Below, one piece after another: positions 11,477-24,000 of a stretch of 64,000 nt of DNA. The DNA is from Paramacrobiotus metropolitanus. Taxonomy: Eukaryota; Tardigrada; Eutardigrada; Parachela; Macrobiotidae. The stretch lies in assembly GCF_019649055.1 (NCBI RefSeq), contig NW_026570249.1:868001-932000 (forward strand), in the 5' to 3' direction. The notes below the pieces were generated by a model, which ran no database searches, was not told where the DNA came from, and was given only the letters and a program-made list of their open reading frames with translations. The position numbers were made by a program, and so were the translations under genes. Position 1 is the stretch's first letter, and each line of letters opens with the position of its first letter.

Positions 11477-12953
11477 CTAACCAGTCGTTGAATTATGGTT
11501 CAGAACCGGTCGGACGTTCTGCATTCGATCCACCGCAAAAACAGCAAAACCAAGAATTCCCATGATTATCTACAAAGACAATTTTTGTTGCAACGAAAGG
11601 TCAGCAATTACGAGTACATATGCGAGATCACGAGCTGGTCGGCAGATTTTCTTTGACTCCATACCGTAACAACAGCGTTGAGATCGAAGTGAACAATCCC
11701 ACCAGCGGAAACAGTCAGACGCTTACTATGCCCGCGCTCAGCCAGTGATTTCAGAATATTATATTCGCCAACTCCAGGATCCTACAAAAAGTTTTTGAGC
11801 GTTAACAGTTGTTACTTTAACAAAATTCCAGACGAATACGGCGAAAGCAGCCATACAAAGCACAACAATAGCAAAGCACAACATACAATACACTCGATCT
11901 TCAATCAAAACAGCGAATAGAAGCATACTGGCGCACCGCCGCTTACAGTCTCTCTAGTCTGTTGCCGACAAAAGACGAGCACCTCTATCTTTTCAGCCAA
12001 GACGTGTTCCTGAAACATGGGGACTATGCTAGTTAAGATTTAAAGGATGTCTAAGAAATACTGCTGTTCGTTTGTGATGTGTGTTTAAGTACCATTTTAT
12101 AGAGACTGATGGGGATATCCATAACATTCCACAGCTGGACAGCGAGAATACCCAAGGTCATGCTGTCGCGCATTAAACGGTAAATCATTTTCTCTTGTGG
12201 TGCAAAGGCGTACATGCTTAAGGATGCAATGACGCTAAGTGCTTCGAAAACACCGCCCACCAGGGAGATCAAAATTGGCCAACCGAAATTGTTGCCGATT
12301 TTATCTACAGCTTCGATAACGGTTTCGTACTGATCTCGAATACCAATGACCTCGGTTGAAAATTCGTCCCAACTCCACCGTGCCTCTTTCATCGCCTCGG
12401 TGGTTTTTGTCACGCGGTTTTCAAAATTTTCAGCCAGTTCTAATGGAGCGCAGCACATACAGCAGAATAAGCATTGAACCACAATGTCGAAGAGCGAACT
12501 GACCGCGATGATCGACGACGCATAAGATCGGATGTTTTGCACGGTAACAACGAAAGCAGAGTATGTGCTCATTTCACTAGCTAAGTGGCTGTATATGACG
12601 AAACATGACGCCAATCGCAGAATAACTAATGTTAGCATTATGGCTAGCCGGATCAACATCTTAATCGGTTCCCGATGCGTGCCCCGAAAAGCGCATTTCG
12701 CTGCATTGAAATAATTCGACTTGAAGTATGTGCTCAAAAGCAAAGCGAATAGGCGGCTGTACGAAATCTGGCTATGAATTAGGATGATGGATGCCACTAA
12801 AGGACTTGCTTCGGACAGATTGACCGACACATACTGCGAGAAGTTATCCATATCCGAGAAGTCCACAATCATGGCAGCGCCGACGATCACAATAATAAAC
12901 GTCTTGAACGCCCTTAACTTGCTGTCGGGGAAATGACTTTGGGACTTTGCCAT
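11477..12953 (-). CDS. Seven-transmembrane gustatory-receptor-like protein, subfamily A (gene 5)
   Basis: Exons 12093-12953, 11947-12009 (63 nt), 11665-11781 (117 nt), 11477-11569; phase 0; about 377 aa. Marks: SDMDNFSQYV, LIHSQISYSRL, GWPILISLVGGVFE; exon 2 EKIEVLVFCRQQTRET; exon 3 SKRLTVSAGGIVHFDL; last exon ILGFAVFAVDRMQN. It is more diverged than genes 1 and 3 and has a shorter tail (30 residues in the last exon). The Met at 12953 aligns with the starts of genes 1 and 3; the frame also allows an ATG at 12986. It is divergent from gene 6, with about 670 bp between starts. Confidence 0.84.
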
Positions 12954-13627
12954 AACTAAGCCGCTTAGGAATGCTGCAAGAGGCAAAATATTACAGAGCT
13001 CTGTACTTACGTACTAGAGAACTGTGCAAGTGCATGCGTAAGTCTGCACTATAAGTGTAACAGTTTTTAACACTCTTGTTACTTTCGTCAAATTACCGAT
13101 ATTACAAGTACTGCAATGCCACCTGAACCTAGTTGTCACAAGTTTCGTGCGACCGAGTGATCGGTAACGGATAACATGCTTGACAGGTGTTTCTTTACAG
13201 GTTCCGGAGATGCAAACCACAAAATTGTATTCGTATCAGCTACCCTTAATGGCGAGGTCTGAACGCTCAAAAAGAATTTAAACATCCTAATGACAACAAC
13301 AAGCATTATGCAGAATATTTAAATCAAGTTTTGGTTCCTATTTGTACGAGTATTTTGTGACTATGAGCCATCTAATTTTGTGCACGAGACGATTTCAAGG
13401 CGATATACTCTGTACATATCGGGTGTGGACACTGGAGAGCGTCGATAAACATGAACGGAAACTTGATTGTGGGAATAAATAATATGAAAATGAAAAGAAA
13501 TGCAGTGCTTACCTTCGATTCCATTGAGTCACTGACTGTATATGTCAGACCAATTACATTAGACATTTAGCGGCATCAGCAAATTAGAGCGTGTGCTAAA
13601 TGCTAACATTACCGAGAAACGATTACA
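12954..13627. promoter_or_regulatory. Putative shared divergent promoter region of receptor genes 5 (-) and 6 (+)
   Basis: About 670 bp separate the two divergent start codons, and no other gene is visible between them. It contains one copy of the recurrent octamer TACGAGTA (13345-13352). I see no clear TATA box at a useful distance, so the promoter role is positional inference only. Confidence 0.35.
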
Positions 13628-15034
13628 TTGCCGCTTCTGGTTACTGCTACTGGTTACCTTTGCTATGATCCGTTCTTTGCTTTGCTTGTTTCAAAAATGC
13701 ATTCTGCCGGTGAAAAATATCCATACAAAGCATTCCTGGGACTGTTTTTGGACAGTGGTCTCCCCGTTAACCGGTGTGCGCAGAAAATGTTGCGAGCGTG
13801 TGGGTACGTAGTGATCACGGTTCTGGCTGTAGTTTTATTCCTGGACATTGCAGATTTGCCAGTGGAAGGAAGCAATGAGTCGTACGGGCGGGTAAACGTA
13901 ATTGTTGTCATGATATCTTATGCGTCCACGCAAATCACGTACTTGACTGCTCTTACTTCATCTATATACGCTATTGTCAGATCTCGCCAAATTGGGCATT
14001 GCATTAGTTTTGCTCTGCTTACCATCTCGAAATTTGATTCTTCGAAAGATCGCTTGACTAAGTACACCCAAGCCCGGGTTATGCTGGGAATCTTGATTAC
14101 ATTGGAAATTTTTCGCTTAGTGTTTGCGTTATTAGAAACCACGGAAGCTATTTCCTCCACGGTGGATTCGGCAACGTTCTTTAGTGTTTCACCATACTCA
14201 TTTTTCAACATCACGAACGGCGCAAGAACAATTTATTTATACACTTTGACATTGTTAAGTGAAACTGTGAAATTTTCCTTAACGGTGTTATTTATATTTA
14301 CATGTTCCATTCTTGGAAACTGCGGTCGCCATTTGCTTACTAATAATTCAAATGTTAGTTGTGAAGCAGCGATTCTCGAGGGAAGCTCAGAAGTTTGCAC
14401 AGAGGTGCTATTTAAATTACGCTGCAGTAGCGGTATGCTGTACGATCTGTTTAACGAGATCCAAGATGTTTTCGGTGTCAAAATGTTAATCGACCTAATG
14501 GAAGCTGTCTTTGAGATATTCGTTGTGATTTCATGGATTTGTTGTTGCATAGCTGTGCCCTCCCTGGCACACAGTTTTCGTACCGGTCGCATGATTGTCA
14601 TCTTTGTCAAAGCACTCTGTCATCTCGGTTTTTTAGTACACGAGCCAATGCAAGTCAGTCAGCTGGTAAACAATTAATCTGGTAAGTCACCATTGATAAA
14701 TCCTTAAAACTGGCTTTGTTATTGCAGCCACACCAGCTCTTAGTCAACTGGCGGAAAATCTGTTTTGCACGCCAGCAGTGTATCAGTCAAAAAAGAGTAA
14801 GCAAGCAACCTTTAAGGCTGCAAAAATCTGGAAGTGATAAACCACAATTTCCAGGTTGGGATCACCTGCGAGGAAATGGACATAGCATATTCTACAGAGC
14901 AGCTACTTCGTAAGGAAATGACCTTTATGGCTGGCCATATGGCGTATCTGGATTTGTCAATGATTGCTTCGGTTAGTAATTTTTGTGTGCTACCTGCACA
15001 AACACAACCCTATCACCATATCGATAATCTATAA
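13628..15034 (+). CDS. Seven-transmembrane gustatory-receptor-like protein, subfamily B (gene 6), missing the last exon
   Basis: Exons 13628-14665, 14728-14796 (69 nt) and 14855 onward, the first two introns in phase 0. Subfamily B marks: NESYGRVNVIVVMISYASTQ, GVKMLIDLMEAVFEI, CCCIAVPSLAHSFR. Exon 2 (KICFARQQCISQKR) and exon 3 (KEMTFMAGHMAYLDLSMIAS, homologous part ending at 14971) match the paralogues. At the usual splice site (14972, GTTAGT) no fourth exon is present: only 83 bp remain before the P-glycoprotein start at 15055. Read-through ends at a stop at 15032-15034 after about 20 unrelated residues, giving about 428 aa without the second half of TM7. Either the gene is 3'-truncated and possibly non-functional, or its last exon lies further off. 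An alternative start is the Met at 13697. Confidence 0.75.
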
Positions 15035-15054
15035 TTCCTGAGCCGCGATTTAAA

Positions 15055-18000
15055 ATGGATCGTAAAGAGGAAGAGGGTGCTTCAAATGGGACAGCAGGAA
15101 GATCCTCAAGGGGCCATGTTAACGGCGCATTTGTGCACAGCGGAAGCACCGATCAGCTCGTCACAGACGATACCACTTCCTTGAGTGACCATGAACTTGA
15201 CACGATGCAAAATGGCCAATCATCTGTGACGGTCGGGGTCAAACCAACTTCCACGTAAGCTTTCAGTTCGTTGTATATGTATATTGCATTATGGGAAACT
15301 TCGGCTGAAATGGAAGAAAACTTTGAGTTTTTTCAAGTTACTTTGCATGCTTCAAAGTAGTTCTCAAAGCTAAAACTGATTTCGAGTTACAACTGACCTC
15401 GATGTCAACAGTGGTCACTTAGTGTCATACGTAAATTGGTAAAACCATGCAGGTATTAATATGGAATTATTACGAACCAGTTTGCCGGTTCATATCAAAA
15501 TTCAGTATTCAGTATTTTCAATGATTTCCTTGCAACGAAAACCCAGACTTCGTTATAATTATCTTGTATTACGTACGTAGTGTAAGTTAATCCAATTTTG
15601 TCCAAGTACAGAGACATAATTCTTCTCCTGGGGTTTAATTACTTTGGATGCAGAGGAAAATTTAATTTTTAAATTTATTTTACATGGATGGTGCGCTAGT
15701 AAATATGAATGTAACGGTGAAACAACTGATTAAATATTGATACTAGTTATTACTAGTTTTACAACTTTTTATTAGTAGAAGTATGATAATCCTACTGATT
15801 TTTAGCTTTTTTGCAAAGTACGGCGCAAACTAAATGAGAGTGTTTAAAACAATTTTGATTGCGAGTAATACTTTATTCATTAGTCGACCAACATGAAGCA
15901 AGGATATTATTCACAAATAAAATATTGTTTTTCGGTACAGTACTAAAAGAGCGTAGTACGGTATGCCGTTTAGAAGAGAAATTTAAAGGCAAAGTATTGA
16001 TCTGTGGGATCGCATCGGCTCACCATGAGTGATTCAGAAACCACAGCGGCACAGCCGATCGGCTGTCGTTTGTACCTAAACATCACGGCTGATCTAATCC
16101 TCCTGGAGGAAGATGGGCGCTTCAAATGGGTTCATTTTATGGACTTTAGGTCGTGCTCAGTGGCAGCGTTTACACATCCAATCTGCCACAAAATCCATTG
16201 GAAGTTGTTGCTTTTCAGTGCCTAAGCGCAAGCCCAAACACGAAAATAATTAATATTACTGTATTTGAAATTAGAAATTTTAGCTTTTATCAAAAGGAGG
16301 GCTTAAAAGCAAAGCGCAGAGCGTATCGACCCTGATAACAGGTACCCGATTTTCTGTTATTATGGTTAAGATTTTATTATTGTTAGAATACAAGTCATCT
16401 GGCTGCAGAATGTCATAAAATAAAACTAAAAATGTGTTTGGGAGTGCGCAAAAGTTAACTTTTCGTGCATGTACACGAATTTGGTACCTTGTACCGGCCC
16501 ACTTCCTTAATTTGACCGGAGCCATAACCCGAGTGCTAACGTTAGTTCTGATCAAAGTGAAAACCTGATTGTTGATCTTAGTTTTAACCATAGTCTTAAC
16601 CCGAGTGCTCATGTTAGTGTTGTCGAAAGGCTCCTTATGTGTTAGTGTTTCCTTAAGTGGAAGTGATAATTTATTGATATTTTAGAATTCTTTGTAAGCA
16701 TGTTTCGGTAGGACAAAAACGGTCCTTGACTTTTCATTTTAAACAAAAAATAGTTTTGTAATGCTTCCATTGCTGGTCTGAAAGTGTAACATATGGAAAA
16801 GTATCTGAAAAAAGGTTCATTTGTTATTTGGTCAAAATAGAAGTTAGTACGAGCGAGAGAAATTCATCTTCAATTCTTCTACTTAAACGAGGCATATGTC
16901 GATATGTGGTACCTTTTACAATTCACAAAATGTTTCACACGCCAGTCAGATTCTAACAATAATAAAATCTTAACCATAATAACAGAAAATCGGGTACCTG
17001 TTATCAGGGTCGATACGCTCTGCGCTTTGCTTTTAAGCCCTCCTTTTGATAAAAACTAAAATTTCTAATTTCAAATACTCTAATATTAATTATTTTTGTG
17101 CTTGGGCTTGCGCTTAGGCACTGAAAAGCAACAACTTCCAGTGGATTTTGTGGCAGATTGGATGTGTAAACGCTGCCACTGAGCACGACGCTAAAGTCCA
17201 TAAAATGAACCGAATTGCGTGAATAGCGCCCATCCAATCCCTCCAGGAGGATTAGATCAGCCGTGATGTTTAGGTGTCGTTTGTGAATTGTGAGTCAACC
17301 CATGCAAGCTCGCAAAACTGTCGTTGTAATCGTTTGTTGTTATTTCCTCATGTTATTTTGAGTCAGCCTGATAATCAACAATCCTTGCAATGTAGTCCGT
17401 CACTGCGATCTCCTCCTGCCGATGCGCAGGATCTTTTGAATCTCGTCTCGATTTATTATCTCATGAAATTAGAATCTCAGTAAAATGCGTCGTTATGTAC
17501 CTGTTTCACGTAGGCCACCGGATGAAGAGGCCAAGAAGAAGAAAGACGAGAAGGACGACGCGGAGCCTAAACTGCCGCCGGTTCCGTTCTCCACCTTGGT
17601 GAGAACTGAATATCCTCGAGTATTTATCGTTTTCCCTCACCTGTTTCGTTATGGAATTGATAGTTCCGCTATGCCACATGGGTGGATGTCGTGCTGATGG
17701 TGGTGGGAAGCCTGTTTGCCTGCGCGACGGGGCTGGTAAGAAAGCGTGACGAACGCTCACGAACCGTGGAAAAGTGCTGTCTGCATTTTGGACGGTGTAA
17801 ACGGGTTCGATATTTGCAGGCATGGCCTATGATGAACGTTGTCTTCGGTACGCGGTATAAGCACCTACACTGTCAGATTCAATTAAATACAGATTGCTCT
17901 AAAAATCATTGAATCTTACAGTAAAAATTTAGAATATCATCACGATGAACCGAGTCGGAGCGTATATGTTTGCTGAAAAGCGCCTTGAATAAGTCTTGTA

Positions 18001-21000
18001 TTAATTGCGGTTTTTTATTCTTACTTGTTAGGGGATATGACGGATTTATTCAGTGTGGGCGAGGGAGGTATGTGTAATGATTGTGGTATGATAAAACCGA
18101 ATCTTCCGTTGGAAATAATTGTTTAACGACGGGATTATTGCAGAAAAATGCTGAATTGCAGAATTTTCGAGGCGATTATTTTTTACTTGTTTTTTCTCTC
18201 GTTTTTTATTGTTAGGTGACAGTTCAGTATTTTTAATGATTTCTGTATATTTTGGTAAAATAGGTGAACAACGAGCAACGGTTTACCTGGTTAAACGTCG
18301 CAGAAGGTTTATGCTTATTTCGTTGTTAGGAATTCCTTCCGGTGAACCGAATACTACGAGTTTTCCCATACTACCAAATTCATCGTTTTCCCCGATAATT
18401 CCGTCGGCGACGTACATGGAGGAGCAGATCAATAAATTCACGTACCGCTATCTGTACATTGGCGCGGCATCCTTCGTGGCCAGCGTATTTCAGGTATGGC
18501 CGTATGGGGAACAACGAGTGTTTACATTCTTCCCCCGCATTAGATGACCTTGCTTATACAGCATTATTTACTTATTATTTACTTACAATATTTCACAGGT
18601 GGCCTGTTGGGTTACCGCCTGTGAGCGTCAGATTCACAAGATGAAGTGAGTGCGCAGCCGTCCTAAGTATACTTAATTTGCAAGATTTTAATATTTGCAA
18701 ATTTCAGAAAGAAATTTCTGCACTCTGTACTGCGGCAAGAAATGGCATGGTTTGATACCCATGAAAGTGGATCACTGACAACACGTTTATCAGAGTAAGT
18801 AACCGGGTCCGGGATGGTGATAGCACCAAATTTATCTGGCTTTGATTATTTTTGGTTGGAATGCATAGTATTGGCCAATAATTAAACCAGCAATCACTTA
18901 AATTAGTACTTTGTAATTTATTTGACTTTTGGCGATATTTGCTGACTGATAAGGCAACCAGTGTTCTTACAAATGCACTGCTTACCGGCTTCTTCAGTAC
19001 AGGTATTACCGTTTCGTTGCTGATAACGCTGAGTAATTTGATAATTATGTAGAACAGCTTTTTTTCTAAACATTACATACTTTTTGTATTTTATTTATTC
19101 GAGATAAGCTATTACAGCAAAAGCTCGCTGGCTGAATGGCACTCAGGTCACTCAATACAAATCTTTTAACTTTATTGCTGTGATCTTTTTAAACCAGGTT
19201 AAAATTCTTGAACCGCTTTGATTAATTTGTATAGCTTTTCCAGGTTAAATAAACCAGTAAATGTGACTCCCTAAATTCCTAACGAACAATAAGAAACACC
19301 TACAGGTCTGTACTTCGGTACTCGTATTATCTGGATTATTGCCGGGCCGGGCCAAGATCCCTTAAGGATTTTACTATAGCTGTGTAATTGTACTCTTGGA
19401 AGTTTGAAAATGACCCACGTTAATACCGCAGAAACGGGATTTATAATACCTAGTTATTACGCAACAAGTACCACAACCGTTTATGACGAGTCTACAGTGA
19501 TACTTGTGTGATGCAGCGATATGGAACGAGTGAAAGATGGTCTCGGTGACAAAATGTCCTTTGCTCTTCAAGCCTTTGCCCAGTTTGTCGGAGGTTTCGC
19601 CGTTGGTTTTTATAAAGGATGGGATTTGACTCTGGTTATGTTATCCCTGGTTCCGTTTTTGGCCATTGCCGGAGCTTTTATTAGCAAGGTATATGTGTCG
19701 GCGTGCTACGATGCGCAATTTCTTCAGTTTGAGAATATTTAGCCTGATTTGCATACATTTTGTTGGTTAGCTCGTCAGTGAGGCATCCACTCGGGAACAG
19801 GAGAAATACGTGAAAGCCGGCGCCATCGCTGAAGAAGTACTGGGATGTATCCGGACTGTGACGGCGTTCGGAGGACAGCGGCGAGAAATTCGCAGGTGGA
19901 GATTTTTCTCAAGCTCATGTGCTACTGGTCAAAACGATGACCTCCTTTGTACTTGATTTAGATACGATACGCAAATGGCAGCAAGTGAAAAGTTGGGAAT
20001 TAGGAAGGCCTTCGTCACTGGCATTGGACTGGGCGCTGTATTCGTAATTATGTATGCGACATACGCACTGGCTTTCTGGTACGTTTACCTCTGGTTGTTC
20101 GTTAATTACGTAAGAAATCATTTATGAATTAATTTTTTAATTGTTTAATCGTTATCATTTCACTAATAAGTAACTTAACAAACTTTCAAACTCTACACTG
20201 AGCGCATTTTGCAAAACGTGGATACACATTTGTGGATATTCATTTCGACCAAATGATTTCTACAATAACATTTTTCTAATAATTTCTAGAGTACAGTATA
20301 CACCTAAAACTCCTTGATTATTTTATTTTAGTTTTGATGGTGTCAATGTAGTTTGATGCACTACCCTGCTTGTTTAGCTGCATACTATTGTTTGCATCCT
20401 TTATAACCTGCGGTAGTATGTGCACTTTTTGATTGTCGACTTGTTAGTGTTATTGTCACTTTGCTGAAGTTGATAACGCTTTTTCTTGAAGGTATGGCTC
20501 GACATTGCTGGCAGCCGTCCCCAAGACCAAGACCGTCGGTGAGATCTTCACAGTGATCTTCTCCGTCATCATCGGTGCATTTTCAATCGGCATGGCTGCA
20601 CCGCACTTGGCCACGATCGCCACCGCCAAGGGAGCAGCGGCAACCATCTTCGAGGTCATTGACAGTGCTCCCACGATTGATTCCTATTCGGATGCCGGCG
20701 CCAGGCCCGACAAGTGCGAAGGACGCATCGAATTCCGGAACATCAAATTCCGGTACCCTACCCGCCCGGATGTGGAGGTGCTGAAGGGCGTTAACGTTGC
20801 GGTGAATCCCAATGAAACGGTGGCCCTGGTGGGTAATAGTGGCTGCGGGAAGTCGACGCTGTTGGCGCTGTTGCAGCGCTTTTATGATCCGGAGGAAGGG
20901 CAGGTGTTGCTGGATGGGCGGGATATTCGGGAGCTGAATGTGCACTGGTTGCGATCCAATATCGGCGTGGTACGTTTGTAACAACAATAATTTGTATTCC

Positions 21001-24000
21001 TATTTGTTACAGTAGGAATAATTGTTGGGGATGCTTGTTTCATCGCCATAAATATTATAACATTCAGGGATAAAAAGGAAATTAAGTTTCACTTTTTACG
21101 GTTACCTGTCCTGTAATTACTGTACTCGCTTATCAGTTCACATACATAACGAGTAAAATTGTTTTCTATTAATTGCCAGCTGTTTTGTTATTTTATCAAT
21201 TATCCTTCCGAATGGAGTTTTTCAACTTTTTTCTTTGGTCTACATTGCACGTTGTGTTGCTACTTTGATTTTTAGAATACAACACTGATATGTGAAGTAA
21301 AGAATTGTTTTTGTAGTGTTTATATTGTCCAGGATTTTGTATTTTCTTGTATCGATCAGGTGGGACAGATGCCGGTTCTGTTTGGATTGACCATCGCCGA
21401 GAACATTGCCCTGGGACGCACAGTGACCGAAGACGATATACAGCGGGCCGCTCGTTCGGCGAACATCCATGATTTCATTGTCGGTCTACCGGATGGTTAC
21501 AACACCATGGTCGGAGACCGTGGAGGTCAGTTGTCCGGAGGACAGCGTCAACGTATCGCTATCGCCCGCGCCTTGGTAACTAACCCGACCATTCTTCTGC
21601 TGGACGAAGCCACGTCGGCGCTGGACGCCGAATCCGAGCATCTGGTGCAAATGGCTATTGATAAGGCACGGGAAAATCGCGCAACAATTGCTATTGCCCA
21701 TCGTTTGTCTACGATTCAAAACGCCAGTACGATATATGTTATGGAAAAAGGTACGCAAAAGGAAAACTGATGGAAGTGTAAATTAAATTATGTTTTTTCT
21801 CGGTTCGTTGCTTAGTTATTTTATTATAGTAGTTGTGTAAATTACAGAGCGTATTATGAAAATTAAAATAAAATTGCTTTAAGTAATTAACAATGTTATA
21901 TACTGTATGTTAGGGCAAAAAAAAGGGAAATGAAGAACAGAAGGGAAGTTTAAATTAAATTATGTCGTTTTCCGTTATTTACTGTAGTAGTTACAAATTG
22001 CAGACATTACACTATGTACTGTAATACCATCAAGAGTGTACCTTTAAAACAGGTCATGTGGCCGAACAAGGAACCCATGAAGAATTAATTTCTCAGAAAG
22101 GCATCTATCAGGAACTGGTCAGTCTCCAGCGCATTCATCGCGCCGACGCTGTGACGCCAGAGCAGGCCAAAAGCCAGCAAGATCTGGAGGAGGAATTCCA
22201 CGCAGAAACCGATGCCAAGAAAGTAGCTATAAAACGCCAGAAATCGATCAAAGCCGCTAAGGAAAAATCCAAAGACTCCTTGGAGGAAAGGATGAAGGAG
22301 CTGAAAGCGGAGGAGGCGGAGGCGCCGACATTTTTCCGCATGCTCAAGGAGAATAGTCCCGAGTGTGGCTGGATTGCTGCCGGGACTCTGGGCAGTTTGA
22401 TTCTGGGCACGGCAATGCCGGCCTTTTCCTTGCTCTACAGTCAGATGTTCGAAGAGTTCAGCACAACCGATCAGGAAGCATTGAAACGGGCTGGCGTGTT
22501 TTGGTCCTGCATGTTTTTGGTTTTAGGAGGTTGGTCAGTCAGGCACTTGCTTTTTCTGCACCAGTGCCTTTTATTGGTTTTCCGTTCAGTTGGGATTATT
22601 ATAACAGAACGTAGTGAAGGTTTTTTGTAGTTCATTTAATTTTTAGAATATTTCTAGAAGCGAAACAAACCATTTGCTGCTTTTTCAGCTGCTAATTTCA
22701 TTGGTCATCTACTGCAAGCCGGAATGTTTGGTACCAGCGGTGATAAGATGACGCGCCGTCTTCGCATTCGAAGTAAGATTACCAGTCGTATTACTTTAAC
22801 ATCAGAATGCAGTACCATCGAATTGACCCTGATGTCTTGCAGCATTTGAGAATGTTCTTCGACAAGACATGGCATACTTTGATGAAGAACGCCATACCAC
22901 CGGGAAACTGACCACACGTCTGGCTACCGATGCTCCCATGGTCAAAGGGGTAAGACTTGACAGAATTGTGGAAATTTGGTGGAAGACTGCATGTTGAGTA
23001 TATTCTTGTAGGCGACAGGATATCGCTTAGGTGTTTTGGTCAACACCGCGGTTGCCGGGATTGCAGCCATTGTTATTTGCGGATATTTTGGTTGGCAATT
23101 GGGATTGGCCATTATCGGCTGTGCCCCGGTTCTGATCTTGGCCGGCGGCATCAGCATGAAACTGCACACCGGTGACCAGCAGAAAGACACCAGGGAATCC
23201 GAGCGAGCGGGAAATGTACGGTTCCATTAAATTGGTATTGTGTAGTTTAAACTGTTTAGTAGAATTTTTACTTTCATATTTCATTAGTTAAAAAGACATT
23301 GTTCAAAATCCGCTACGTAAAATGATTATAATTTAAGTATTGAAGAAATAATCAAAATTGTATATCTTCAAAAACAATTTTGTCCAAAGATGTGTATTAA
23401 AAAGAAACAGAAATATTTGACTATTGTTATAGTACTTAAGAGTTTGCTCAGTGTAGTATACCGTGTGTATTTTCGAGCTCGTTAGTGGTGCCAGTTTATT
23501 TTGGATTGCTTTAGACAGCGGCGGAATCCATTGAAAATATTCAGACGGTGCAGTCTTTGTCACAAGAACCATATTTTTACGATCAGTATTCGAAGTACCT
23601 GGAATTTCCTCACCAGACGAATCTGCGCCGAAGCAAGGTGTATGCCGTGGCCTTTGCATTTTCGCAGGCCGTTATTTTTCTGCTGTATGCCGGGGCCTTC
23701 CGTTTTGGATACTACTTGGTATCGATTGAACAGATGAAGTTTGTGGATGTTTTCCGGGTGTTTTTCGGGATTGCCTTCGTAGCAATGACCTTCGGACAGA
23801 TGACGTCAATGCTGCCGGATTATTCCAAAGCCAGAATATCGGCCGGTTTGATTCTCAAAATGATGAGTCAATTGCCGCGATTCGACGTGTACAGCACTGC
23901 GGGAACACGTCCGGTAAAATTTCGTTAGTTTTAATATGGTTTCGATATTTAACCGCATTGTTAAACAACTGTCTTTGTACCGTTAAAAATTTGGCAAAAT

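Noticed and set aside
15255-17513. Missing last exon of receptor gene 6 hidden in P-glycoprotein intron 1
   Set aside because: I looked on the + strand for an acceptor followed by a hydrophobic stretch and an (E/D)R(I/M)xN motif and found none.
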